Assembly: GCA_002690455.1 (NCBI GenBank)
Contig: NZET01000019.1
Location: 1-52,706 of the forward strand
DNA: 52,706 nucleotides
Origin: Kiloniella sp.
GTDB taxonomy: Bacteria; Pseudomonadota; Alphaproteobacteria; UBA7985
Direction of reading: 5' to 3'
The translations under genes were made by a program, and so were the position numbers. This document shows positions 35,847 to 45,622 of this stretch, piece by piece (within the stretch, counting starts at the first letter, position 1; the number at the start of each line of letters is the position of its first letter). Below the pieces are notes generated by a model. That model was not told the DNA's origin. It ran no database searches and worked only from the letters and a program-made list of their open reading frames with translations.

Positions 35847-37640
35847 TCAGAAGGCAGCTTCATCCAGGCCGATCACTTCATCGGCGCTCGACCGCACGGC
35901 TTCCAGCAGGCCCGAGGACCGGGGCAGGAACTGATCGGCAAAAAACCGCGCGGTTATCAGTTTGGTGGACAGAAAGCGCGTTTCGCTGTCGCCCGCGGTG
36001 AGGCGCTCTTGGGCGGACAGCGCCTGCAGCGCCATGGCCCAGCCTCCAGCAACAGTGCCCCAAAGGGTCAGGTAGGGCGTCGCGCCAACGGCAGCCGAAG
36101 GCATATTGTCCCCGGCCGTCGCCAGCAGATAGGCCGAGGCGGCTTCAAGGTCAGCCAGCGCGTGCTTCAGCCGCTGGCCGATCGCTCGAAGGCTCAGGTG
36201 GTCAGTGGCCTCCAACGGTTTCACGACACTGGCCATTTCTGCAAGCATTTCACTAGCAGCTCGGCCACGGTCCCGGGACAGCTTCCGCCCAATCAAGTCG
36301 AGCGCCTGAATGCCGTTGGTGCCCTCATAAATCGGGAGAATGCGAGCGTCCCGATAGAATTGCGCAGCGCCCGTCTCCTCAACAAAGCCCATACCGCCAT
36401 GGATCTGCACCCCAGTGGATGCGATTTCGCAGGCGATATCGGTGCCCCAGCCCTTGACGATAGGGGTGAGCAGGTCGACCCGGCGTTGGGCTCGCGCGGC
36501 CTCATCGCTGTCTGGCGCGCGTCGAGCGCGGTCGATGTGGCTCGTGGCGTGGTATGCTAAACCCCGGAACGCCTCGACCTGTGACTTCATCAGCAGCAGG
36601 TTTCGGCGCACATCCGGGTGTTCAATGATGGCTACGCTCTCCTTGCTGGGTCCACCGATTTTAGCCGACTGCACCCGGTCCTTCGCATAGGCGAGGGCAT
36701 GTTGGTAGGCGCGCTCGGCGATGCCAAGCCCCTGAATTCCAACACTCAAGCGCGCGTTGTTCATCATGGTGAACATGCAAGACATACCGCCATTTTCGGG
36801 CCCGATGAGGTAGCCGATGGCACCGCCGTCGTCACCGTACTGCATGACGCAGGTAGGGCTGGCGTGGATGCCCAGTTTCTCTTCAAGCTTGATACACTTA
36901 GCGTCGTTGCGGGCACCGAGGCTGCCGTCCTCATTCACCAAAAACTTGGGCACGATGAACAGCGAGATACCCTTGGTTCCTGCCGGGGCGTCAGGGGTCC
37001 GGGCCAGCACGAGATGAACGATGTTTTCTGCCAGGTCGTGCTCGCCGAACGTGATGTAAATCTTCTGGCCGAAGATGCGGTAGGTGCCATCAGGCTGGGG
37101 TTCAGCGCGAGACTTGAGCGCACCAACGTCTGACCCTGCATGCGGCTCGGTTAGATTCATCGTCCCCGTCCACTCACCCGATACCATCCGTTCGAGGAAC
37201 GTTGCGCGCTGCTCAAGTGTGCCATGGGCTTCGATGGTTTCGATCGCGCCTTGTGAGAGCAGTGGGCAGAGCGAAAACGACATATTTGCAGCGAACAGCA
37301 TTTCCTGACCCGCTGCATTGACGGCCCAGGGCAGGCCCATCCCCCCGATATCAGTGTCGTAGGCCGCACCAATCCAGCCAGTTTCACGATAGCTCTGGTA
37401 CAGCGACGGAAACTTTTCGTAGGTCCGAACCACCCCATTTTCGAGGCTACATGCAGCCTGATCTGCATCCCAATTTGTCGGGGCCAGCTCGTCAGAGAAG
37501 AATTTACCCCCTTCTTCGATGAGCTGTCCGATCAGGTCACTGCTGGTGTCTTCCAAACCGGGCAGTTCGCCCAGAGAGTCGATGTCTGCCAGCGTTTGCA
37601 GGGCGAAGACGATATCTTGCGTAGGGCTCTGATAGGTCAT
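35847..37640 (-). CDS. Acyl-CoA dehydrogenase, long (DmdC-like) type
   Basis: 597 aa flavoprotein that desaturates an acyl-CoA at C2-C3. The start at 37640 gives MTYQSPTQDIVFALQTLADI, the typical N-terminal cap of the long subgroup. Motifs are MNLTEPHAGSDVGALKSRA (FAD/substrate) and GGMGFVEETGAAQFYRDARI; the catalytic Glu lies in PIYEGTNGIQALDL. An extra C-terminal domain of roughly 120 residues follows. This architecture is shared with DmdC (3-methylmercaptopropionyl-CoA dehydrogenase, DMSP pathway) and with fatty acyl-CoA enzymes. No other DMSP gene is nearby, so beta-oxidation is equally possible. Confidence 0.92.
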   Translation of the reverse strand: MTYQSPTQDIVFALQTLADIDSLGELPGLEDTSSDLIGQLIEEGGKFFSDELAPTNWDADQAACSLENGVVRTYEKFPSLYQSYRETGWIGAAYDTDIGGMGLPWAVNAAGQEMLFAANMSFSLCPLLSQGAIETIEAHGTLEQRATFLERMVSGEWTGTMNLTEPHAGSDVGALKSRAEPQPDGTYRIFGQKIYITFGEHDLAENIVHLVLARTPDAPAGTKGISLFIVPKFLVNEDGSLGARNDAKCIKLEEKLGIHASPTCVMQYGDDGGAIGYLIGPENGGMSCMFTMMNNARLSVGIQGLGIAERAYQHALAYAKDRVQSAKIGGPSKESVAIIEHPDVRRNLLLMKSQVEAFRGLAYHATSHIDRARRAPDSDEAARAQRRVDLLTPIVKGWGTDIACEIASTGVQIHGGMGFVEETGAAQFYRDARILPIYEGTNGIQALDLIGRKLSRDRGRAASEMLAEMASVVKPLEATDHLSLRAIGQRLKHALADLEAASAYLLATAGDNMPSAAVGATPYLTLWGTVAGGWAMALQALSAQERLTAGDSETRFLSTKLITARFFADQFLPRSSGLLEAVRSSADEVIGLDEAAF

Positions 37641-37772
37641 GAAAACTTCCTGGGGCGGCGAACTAAGTATGCGGCACGATAGCGGAGGCAACCGCGCGCG
37701 ATCAAGCTATGGCGGCTGTGACTAAAGAGCCGGCTCGGTTTCGCCGCGTTAGCATGCCTCTGGCACCCTATC

Positions 37773-38801
37773 TCAACCCCGTCGGTTGGCCGGGTGCCGT
37801 GGCTTGAGCTGACCCAGACGGGTTTCTCGCCATAGGATTACCAGACCGGCAAGCACAATCACCAACGCGCCGCTGTACTCGTTCCACTGGGGTACGGCTT
37901 TAAAGAGCATGAAATCCAGTACCATCGCGCTGGGAAGACCAACATAGCGGAACGGGCTGATGAGGCTCAGCTCCCCTGTGCGCAGGGCGAGGGCAGATAG
38001 GTAGTACGCGACACTGATTAATGACGCGGAAAGAACCAGTTTGATCCAGACCCCGGGACTGAATCCCATGAGCACACCAAAGTAGCTCCGCCCTTGCATT
38101 GTCGGTTGAAAGACGTCCGGGAACATTGGTGTCACAATAAAAAAGCTGGCCACCGCCGATAACAGGACAAAGACCGCGGCATAAGTAGCATTGTAGGTTG
38201 TTGGCAGCTTTGACGGTATGGCGCGGGCCAGCATGTCGCGGACCGAGAGGCCAAAGGCCGCGAACAGGGGGGCGAGCAGAATCCACTGCAGCTGGCCACT
38301 CAGGCCACGCGCCTTTTCGTCGGTCGGCACGCCGGATAGGCGCAGGACGAGTTCTGGGAACAACCCCCGCGCCAGTGGTTCACCCACTGCGATCATGAGC
38401 ACGCCAAGGAATCCCAGAACCACGGCGCTCCAGCGGTAGCGCCCAACCTTCTCCCTGAGCACAATGGCGCCGAGCGCTGTGGTGATAATCGGTGCTGTGA
38501 AGATAAGTGCGGCGGATACGCCAAGCGAAAGAAACATCAGTGCCGTCAGATAAGGCATGGCGATCAGGCATTCGCCGGCGCCAAAGATCATAGTTCCACG
38601 GTCGCGCAGGCCCAGCAGCGGGTTACCCCGCACGAGGACCAGAATGCAGGTTGTCAGAATGCCGACGACCAGCAGTGCACGCATGCTAATCACCACGTAG
38701 ATCGGTTCGCTGACAAACAGCCCTTTCATCAGGCTGTCATTGATATTGAAGAACAGAACCGCCAGCACGACGTACAGGACAGCCATCAGATTGTTGGGCA
38801 T
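37773..38801 (-). CDS. DMT-superfamily (EamA) transporter
   Basis: 342 aa with about ten membrane helices in two EamA repeats: the first from MAVLYVVLAVLFFNINDSLMKGLFV, the second starting around LQWILLAPLFAAFGLSVRDMLAR. The second repeat ends APFR-like SPFRYVGLPSAMVLDFMLF and LVIVLAGLVILWRETR. Start at 38801 because GGGGAGG lies eight bases before it; the frame upstream has no membrane-like start. Probably exports or imports a small metabolite; substrate unknown. It is isolated from the OmpA-like gene by the terminator at 38862. Confidence 0.9.
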   Translation of the reverse strand: MPNNLMAVLYVVLAVLFFNINDSLMKGLFVSEPIYVVISMRALLVVGILTTCILVLVRGNPLLGLRDRGTMIFGAGECLIAMPYLTALMFLSLGVSAALIFTAPIITTALGAIVLREKVGRYRWSAVVLGFLGVLMIAVGEPLARGLFPELVLRLSGVPTDEKARGLSGQLQWILLAPLFAAFGLSVRDMLARAIPSKLPTTYNATYAAVFVLLSAVASFFIVTPMFPDVFQPTMQGRSYFGVLMGFSPGVWIKLVLSASLISVAYYLSALALRTGELSLISPFRYVGLPSAMVLDFMLFKAVPQWNEYSGALVIVLAGLVILWRETRLGQLKPRHPANRRG

Positions 38802-38861
38802 GAACGCCGCCTCCCCGGCCGACTGATGAGACAGTCGCCGGGCCGACTTGCCAAGCACGAA

Positions 38862-38894
38862 AAAGGCCGCGCAGGGATGACCTGCGCGGCCTTT
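38862..38894 (-). terminator. Strong intrinsic terminator of the small OmpA-like gene
   Basis: Perfect 14-bp inverted repeat AAAGGCCGCGCAGG/CCTGCGCGGCCTTT with a 5-nt loop, giving an A/T-flanked GC hairpin. On the minus strand it ends in a T-run (TTTTT then CG) 47 bp after the stop of the gene at 38941. It could also act on the plus strand. Confidence 0.85.
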
Positions 38895-38940
38895 AAAAAA
38901 TCAGAGTGGCGTTTTGCCCCGGATTTCGTCCTTGGCGGGC

Positions 38941-39426
38941 TTAGCCGTTAAAGGACAGCACCACAACGCGGTTGCCTTCGAGGGTGTCGCTCAGCGAGTC
39001 GGTTTCACCAGCGCCTGCGATCGGCGCCACGAGGTCCATATCGACACCATTAGCCACGAGGAACTCGTACACGGTGGCGGCACGTTGTTCGGACAGGGTC
39101 TGGTTATAGTCCTCAGGGCCATCAACAGATGCATAACCCGTGTTAGCAAAGCCAACGGCACCGGAATGCATGATGATATCGAGGTTGTCGAGCAGCACCT
39201 GCTCGCCTTCTTCTGTCAGGTCAGCGCACGCGATTTCGAAGTGAACCATGATATCGCATACGGCGGACTTGTCGTGAACGTAACCGCCGCTTGCGGTCCG
39301 TACCCATGTCCCGGAGAGCGCAGTGGTGACGAAGTTGTGACAATTGCCTTTACACTCTGCGACCGCAGCCCCAGCAGTCGCAAAGGAAAAGACCAGAGCT
39401 GAAGCTGCAATTATCAGACGCTTCAT
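38941..39426 (-). CDS. Small exported OmpA-like (peptidoglycan-binding) protein
   Basis: 161 aa. Sec signal peptide MKRLIIAASALVFSFATAGAAVAE. The mature part starts with a Cys-containing stretch (CKGNCHNFVT) and becomes an OmpA-C-like domain: VHFEIACADLTEEGEQVLLDNL, then GYASVDGPEDYNQTLSEQRAATVYEFL, the segment that binds diaminopimelate in OmpA. No beta-barrel or lipobox is seen, so it would be a free periplasmic protein. A second OmpA-like gene lies 460 bp upstream on the same strand. Confidence 0.82.
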   Translation of the reverse strand: MKRLIIAASALVFSFATAGAAVAECKGNCHNFVTTALSGTWVRTASGGYVHDKSAVCDIMVHFEIACADLTEEGEQVLLDNLDIIMHSGAVGFANTGYASVDGPEDYNQTLSEQRAATVYEFLVANGVDMDLVAPIAGAGETDSLSDTLEGNRVVVLSFNG

Positions 39427-39799
39427 TGTTTTTCCTTCAATACATTCCCGCGGCTAAGCCGCAAGGTTCATGACAAAACAAGGTCACACTCAATTCTGCT
39501 CTCGATGATCCAGTTTTTGATGTTCTCCACCGAAGTGGGACATTCGGAACCCGTGAGTTAAAACCGCGCTCGTGGGCCACTGCACACCCACTCCCGCCTT
39601 GTGTAACCAAACTATCAACAAGCAACAGCTATGGCCCGTTCTCTTTTTGATATAGGCAAAAATAGGTCATAGCGTGGCACAAACGACACTTCAAGCAGTG
39701 AAATTACCCGAAAAGACGATAAAAAATTACGCGAGCGGTAGAAATTGCCCCCTCGGAGCCCTTTTTCAGCCAAATTGTGCTGGTTCCATGGAGCCATGG

Positions 39800-39833
39800 C
39801 ATTGGGCGAAACCATACCGGTTGGGGCCCAATG
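39800..39833. other. Hairpin in the gap between the two OmpA-like genes
   Basis: CATTGGGC and GCCCAATG form a perfect 8-bp stem; an inner AACC/GGTT pair leaves a 5-nt loop. It lies 54 bp after the stop of the gene at 39887 (minus strand), with no T-run, so it may be a terminator without U-tract or an RNA end. No gene was recognised in the remaining 460 bp (39427-39886). Confidence 0.35.
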
Positions 39834-39886
39834 AGGGTTGGTTGGCCTCGCCGTTCCAAAACTGTGGTTAGCCTGTGTAAAAATCA

Positions 39887-40885
39887 TCACGAAGACTTCC
39901 TGCGGATAACGACACGTCTGTTCACAGCGAGTTCTGGTCCAAAAATACTGGTTTCACCCCGTCCGTCGGTGTCGAGCTTGGCCCGATTCACCCCTGCGAG
40001 AGTCAGCATGTATGCAGCGGCTTTTGCACGCTTAAGTGCTAGCTGCCTGTTGATATAATCTGTCCCGTCATGGGACGCGTAACCTATGACATCGTAGCGT
40101 CCGGTCGAGGCGTTGATGGCAATGGCTGTCATTTCCAGCGCACGCTTGGCCTGCAAAGAAATCGCATCGCTGTTATCGTCGAACAGGACTGAAGCTGAGA
40201 AAATTACGCCGTGGCCGGCTTCGAGCGCCGCGCGGATCAGCGTCTCGCAATCAGCCCCCAGTATCATGGCCTGATAGCCCGTGCCGCCAGTCGCGATCAG
40301 CGCGCCTTCGCTGGTCAATGCAAAGCCTTGGCAATGAGGCTGTCCAGAGAGATCTGCAGCTGCACTCAAACCAGAAAAGCCACCGTTGGCAGCCTGCGGA
40401 CCTTGAATCAGAATGGTCTCGGTGCCCCGGTAAGCTACAGCAGGGTAGACCGACAATCCGGTTAGGCGGCCGAGAGTGACATTGCCCAAGCGATCGGCGC
40501 TGCCGGACAGGCTGGACTTGGATAGGATGACGCGTTCTGTAACCGACTGGCGGGTGTTCGGCGCCGCCGGCAGAGGCTGAGCCATCAGGACCGTGCCCGA
40601 GGAAAACGGCACAACACGTGGTGTGGGATTAACATCCCGCTCTGGGTCGACGAGCGGTCCGGCGACGCCCCCTGCGGGCATGCCGTTGGTAACCTGTACC
40701 TGATTGAGGCCCCAGGCTGCTACGTTAGGCACGGCGCCAGGAATACCGGTCGCCGGAGCAAAACTCTCGACTGAGGATGGTGCCCGGAACGGGGCCAGCA
40801 CCTGCGCGCTGGCGGATTGCACAGTGCTCAGAGCAGCCAGAGTAACGGCAGCCTGCGCCAGACCACAAAAAATGGCGTGTCTCAT
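39887..40885 (-). CDS. Exported protein with OmpA-like C-terminal domain
   Basis: 332 aa with signal peptide MRHAIFCGLAQAAVTLAALSTVQSASA. About 190 residues without a recognised domain follow, rich in Gly, Pro and Ala. The last 110 residues are OmpA-C-like: VIFSASVLFDDNSDAISLQAKRALEM, then YDVIGYASHDGTDYINRQLALKRAKAAAYML, and NRRVVIRR at the end. It probably binds peptidoglycan in the periplasm. It has a paralogue in the smaller protein at 38941. A pair of TTATGCGC boxes lies about 180 bp upstream. Confidence 0.82.
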   Translation of the reverse strand: MRHAIFCGLAQAAVTLAALSTVQSASAQVLAPFRAPSSVESFAPATGIPGAVPNVAAWGLNQVQVTNGMPAGGVAGPLVDPERDVNPTPRVVPFSSGTVLMAQPLPAAPNTRQSVTERVILSKSSLSGSADRLGNVTLGRLTGLSVYPAVAYRGTETILIQGPQAANGGFSGLSAAADLSGQPHCQGFALTSEGALIATGGTGYQAMILGADCETLIRAALEAGHGVIFSASVLFDDNSDAISLQAKRALEMTAIAINASTGRYDVIGYASHDGTDYINRQLALKRAKAAAYMLTLAGVNRAKLDTDGRGETSIFGPELAVNRRVVIRRKSS

Positions 40886-41062
40886 TAAAATTCGAGCCCT
40901 TTGAAATATTCGTGCAACGCAAATTGCAACGGCGGGACTTTGTGAAGGTCAAAGGTTCAAATACGCTGCCAGCTGCGGCCGCGAGCCGGCTTTTTGCCAA
41001 AAAGAGCGGGTTTATGTGTTGATTAGGTATCGAACTGACCGCCTTTGTTCCGAAATTTCACG

Positions 41063-41091
41063 TTATGCGCGTATTTCGATACATTATGCGC
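41063..41091. promoter_or_regulatory. Pair of TTATGCGC boxes 21 bp apart
   Basis: TTATGCGC occurs at 41063-41070 and 41084-41091. The start-to-start distance of 21 bp equals two helical turns. They lie in the 244-bp gap upstream of the OmpA-like gene at 40885. A third copy at 41140 is in the end of ctaA. This is a possible protein-binding site; no factor is known. Confidence 0.3.
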
Positions 41092-41129
41092 AAACTTAGA
41101 ACACCCCTGCATGGCGCTATATGCAACAA

Positions 41130-42272
41130 CTATTGATTATTATGCGCCCGCCATAGCGTTATGCTCATGAGCAGAATGAGCGCTCCGCCCTGGTGCGCTG
41201 CGCCCAGTGGTATCGGCACGGCGTAAAGAAGTGTGATCACCCCGAGAAGGTACTGTCCAACTACGGCCAGTAGGGCTGCAAGCGCCCACCTGCGAACGGC
41301 CGACGCTTGGGTCCGCATGGCCGTAATCACGGCTGCAACGCCGACGATCAGGACCGTGGCGCTGGCAAATATGCGGTGGTGAAACTGTGCCGCCACGGGG
41401 TTTTCGAAGGGATTCCGCAAAAGCGGAAGATAGGTCTGATAATCTGAAGGTATCAGTCCCTCACCCATACTTGGGAATTCGTTATAAATGAGGCCTGCAT
41501 TCAGTCCTGCGACAAAGGCACCGGATACCAGCGTGGCCAGGACCAGAACCAGCAGTGCCGTGGGCAGGTTCAGCCAATGGGCTGCGCTAAAGGCCATCGG
41601 GGCGCCTGCTCCCTCGCCGCCATGGTCCTTCCCTGCCTGCACCAGCGCGCGGACGCCAAGACCGACGAAATACAGCAGGATGATCACAGCTAGCGACAAG
41701 TGTGCGGCGAGCCGATAGGCGGATACATCGATCAGATCGGTGTCAAAGCCGCTGCTGACCATGTACCAGCCCAAAAATCCCTGGAAGCAGATCAGCCCGA
41801 AGCCAAACCAGGCATGCGGCGTGAGCCAAGCCAGCCGCGACCATTGGCCTCGCAGCCGGGCCATTGAGAACACAACTAGTCCTGCAAGGAAGAATAATCC
41901 AATCAGCCGCCCCCAGAGCCGGTGGATGTATTCCCACCAGAAGATTTGTTTGAAGCCATCCATGCTGAGTGCGCCGAGGTGCTGCTTCAGGTATTCGCCG
42001 GTGAGCTTGTATTCTGCAAAAACACGCTGCCATTCCGCCTCGGACAGCGGTGGGAAGGTGCCGGCCAGAAGGTTCCATTCCATGATGCTCAGCCCGCTCT
42101 CCGTCAGCCGCGTGATGGCGCCGATCAGCGCCATGGCAAAGACGAGAGCCGCCGATCCCCAGAGCCAGACCAGCACCGTTGCCAGACTTGCCTGACGGCC
42201 AACAGACTGGGAAGCGAGAGTAGAGGCGCTTTGCGCCGCTGACTTTGATGCCAAGGGGGATGCGTCGCTCAT
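41130..42272 (-). CDS. ctaA: Heme A synthase (COX15/CtaA)
   Basis: 380 aa from the ATG at 42272; an in-frame TTG at 42326 is possible. It hydroxylates the C8 methyl of heme O to make heme A for cytochrome aa3. Eight helices are seen, and the type-2 (COX15) signature residues are present: ALIGAITRLTESGLSIMEWN, and WWEYIHRLWGRLIGLFF with the heme-ligand His in ExxHR, mirrored later by FHHRIFAS and AHQGGALILL. The organism should therefore have an aa3-type terminal oxidase. No cox genes are in the window. Confidence 0.95.
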   Translation of the reverse strand: MSDASPLASKSAAQSASTLASQSVGRQASLATVLVWLWGSAALVFAMALIGAITRLTESGLSIMEWNLLAGTFPPLSEAEWQRVFAEYKLTGEYLKQHLGALSMDGFKQIFWWEYIHRLWGRLIGLFFLAGLVVFSMARLRGQWSRLAWLTPHAWFGFGLICFQGFLGWYMVSSGFDTDLIDVSAYRLAAHLSLAVIILLYFVGLGVRALVQAGKDHGGEGAGAPMAFSAAHWLNLPTALLVLVLATLVSGAFVAGLNAGLIYNEFPSMGEGLIPSDYQTYLPLLRNPFENPVAAQFHHRIFASATVLIVGVAAVITAMRTQASAVRRWALAALLAVVGQYLLGVITLLYAVPIPLGAAHQGGALILLMSITLWRAHNNQ

Positions 42273-42441
42273 TTTGCTGTGAGTGCCTGTTGTTTGACCG
42301 AGCGCGTCGCGATCGAAAGGAAGCAAAGCGCGGTGTTTGGTTACACATAAGCGCAGCAGAAAAAAGTCACAGGCGTTGGAGCGTCGCAGGCATCAGGCTT
42401 GCACGTTTCATCACCTGTATGGAAGCTGAAAGGGAAAATGT

Positions 42442-43260
42442 ATGAGCACCCGGAAGATGTGGACTTACAAACGCAGCTTGCACCGCAGCCGGCCCATTCA
42501 CACGCCAACCCGGCGCCGCGTTGTGGCTGGCCTCGCCGGTGGCGGGATTGTCGTCGCTGGTTGGACCGGTCTGGCCGGGGGTCAGGTGGCGTTCGCTCAG
42601 TCATCAGCAGATGAGGATAAGCGGGTGCGTTTCAGCCGTGCCTTTACCACCGCGCAACTGCCCAAGGATCTCGACGCTCTGGGCGCTCGGCTTGGTACGC
42701 CGATGCTGCTGCGGGTTTTCAAGCAGGAGCGAGAAGTCGAAGTTTGGGTCCAGCCCGACGACCAGCAGACCTTCGTGCTGTTCCGCATTTATCCAATTTG
42801 TTTCTTTTCCGGTGATCTGGGGCCAAAGATTGAAGAGGGCGATATGCAAGCGCCCGAAGGCTTTTACTTTGTCGGCCCAGAGCAGATCCGGGCCCACTCG
42901 CAGTTCCATCGCGCCATCGAATTTGCTTTTCCCAACAACTATGACGCGGCCCAAGGCTACACGGGAACAGAGCTCTTGATTCACGGCAACTGCGTCTCCA
43001 GTGGCTGTTACGCTATGACGGACCCTTTCATTGAGCAGATCTACGAACTCGCGTCGGCCACCGTTGCGTCACCTGCGAGGGGTTTCTGGATTCATGCCTT
43101 TCCGTTTCACATGAGTGACGCCGCCATGGCTGAGCAGCAGGACAGCCCCTGGCTAGCGTTCTGGCAGCAGCTGAAGCCAGGCTATGATGCGTTTGAAAGC
43201 CGACGGATACCGCCCCTGATCCGCGTGGACGGCGAAGGCTATAAGATCACCGAACTCTGA
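42442..43260 (+). CDS. L,D-transpeptidase-like (YafK/DpaA-type) exported protein
   Basis: 272 aa. The N-terminus is long and basic with TRRRVVAGLAGGGIVVAGW, a possible Tat signal (twin Arg then hydrophobic stretch), ending around AFAQ (residue 53). The catalytic domain has the YkuD-type motif H181-GNCVSSG-C189-YAMTD, as in YafK/DpaA, which cleave or form L,D-bonds of peptidoglycan or release Braun lipoprotein. Other typical segments are EGFYFVGPEQI and IEFAFPNNYD. It should work in the periplasm. Its stop is followed by the 250-bp groESL control region. Family call good, reaction not certain. Confidence 0.85.
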   Translation: MSTRKMWTYKRSLHRSRPIHTPTRRRVVAGLAGGGIVVAGWTGLAGGQVAFAQSSADEDKRVRFSRAFTTAQLPKDLDALGARLGTPMLLRVFKQEREVEVWVQPDDQQTFVLFRIYPICFFSGDLGPKIEEGDMQAPEGFYFVGPEQIRAHSQFHRAIEFAFPNNYDAAQGYTGTELLIHGNCVSSGCYAMTDPFIEQIYELASATVASPARGFWIHAFPFHMSDAAMAEQQDSPWLAFWQQLKPGYDAFESRRIPPLIRVDGEGYKITEL

Positions 43261-43394
43261 ATGAACGATGACTGCGTTGGCCGCTTTCGGCCACCAAGAC
43301 TGGTGAGTCTGACAGCCCCGTCACAGAGCCCACCTCGGGTCGTCGTCCTTCGATTATTGCAACAGCCAATTGCGCAGGTTGCAGACCCCACCCG

Positions 43395-43421
43395 CTTGCA
43401 CTGGGGGCATAGGCTCCCTAA
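43395..43421 (+). promoter_or_regulatory. Putative RpoH-type promoter of groESL
   Basis: CTTG at 43395-43398 (-35-like, CTTGCA) and CCCTAAT starting at 43416 (-10-like) are spaced about 15-16 bp, as in alphaproteobacterial sigma-32 promoters. Transcription would begin inside or just before the CIRCE element. The assignment is by eye. Confidence 0.4.
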
Positions 43422-43448
43422 TTAGCAGTCTTAAGCGAGGAGTGCTAA
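43422..43448. promoter_or_regulatory. CIRCE operator (HrcA binding site)
   Basis: TTAGCAGTC-N9-GAGTGCTAA, the CIRCE inverted repeat (consensus TTAGCACTC-N9-GAGTGCTAA) with one change in the left arm. It stands 63 bp before the groES start, the classical site of HrcA repression. The hrcA gene is not in this window. Confidence 0.92.
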
Positions 43449-43511
43449 TGAGCGCGCCGCGCGCCAATTCTGGCATTATTTTTTTACACTTCAAAAAAAG
43501 GAGTGGGACAG

Positions 43512-43802
43512 ATGAAGTTTCGCCCATTGCACGACCGCGTTTTGATCAAGCGTCTGGACAGCGAAGAAAAAACCGCGGGCGGCCTGATCATCCCTGACAC
43601 TGCCAAGGAAAAGCCGATGGAAGGCGAGGTTATCGCCGTCGGTGAAGGCGCCTACAACGACGATGGTGACCGCATAAAGCCTGACCTTAAGGCTGGAGAC
43701 AAAGTTCTCTTCGGCAAGTGGAATGGCACCGAAGTCAAGATCGACGGTGAAGACCTGCTGATCATGAAAGAAAGCGAAATCATGGGTGTGCTCGAAGCCT
43801 GA
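43512..43802 (+). CDS. groES: Co-chaperonin GroES
   Basis: 96 aa heptameric lid of the GroEL folding chamber. Starts [16 protein letters not shown]; the mobile loop is [19 protein letters not shown] and the body contains [10 protein letters not shown] and [21 protein letters not shown] eight bases upstream fixes the ATG at 43512 rather than a GTG three codons earlier. First gene of groESL, under the CIRCE operator. Confidence 0.97.
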   Translation: MKFRPLHDRVLIKRLDSEEKTAGGLIIPDTAKEKPMEGEVIAVGEGAYNDDGDRIKPDLKAGDKVLFGKWNGTEVKIDGEDLLIMKESEIMGVLEA

Positions 43803-43842
43803 GCCCCGCTGCCCACACCTGTTTCAACCCGATATCGAATAA

Positions 43843-45501
<1,659 letters not shown>

Positions 45502-45548
45502 ATCATCACTGCGTCTGACTTCGCGCCTGCGGATCAGAAACAATCGAA

Positions 45549-45581
45549 GGGCGCTGGGGTCTTGGGCTCAGCGCCCTTTTT
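45549..45581 (+). terminator. Intrinsic terminator of groESL
   Basis: Perfect 8-bp stem GGGCGCTG/CAGCGCCC with a 12-nt loop, followed by TTTTT, 47 bp after the groEL stop. A convergent nucleoside hydrolase gene ends at 45623. Confidence 0.9.
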
Positions 45582-45622
45582 CATGGGTTGAAGCATCATG
45601 CCGCTGATCTCTGCAGACCCCC

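Noticed and set aside
39615-39890. 91-codon minus-strand frame in the gap between the OmpA-like genes
   Set aside because: No ribosome site or domain, and it crosses the hairpin at 39800; more likely untranslated.
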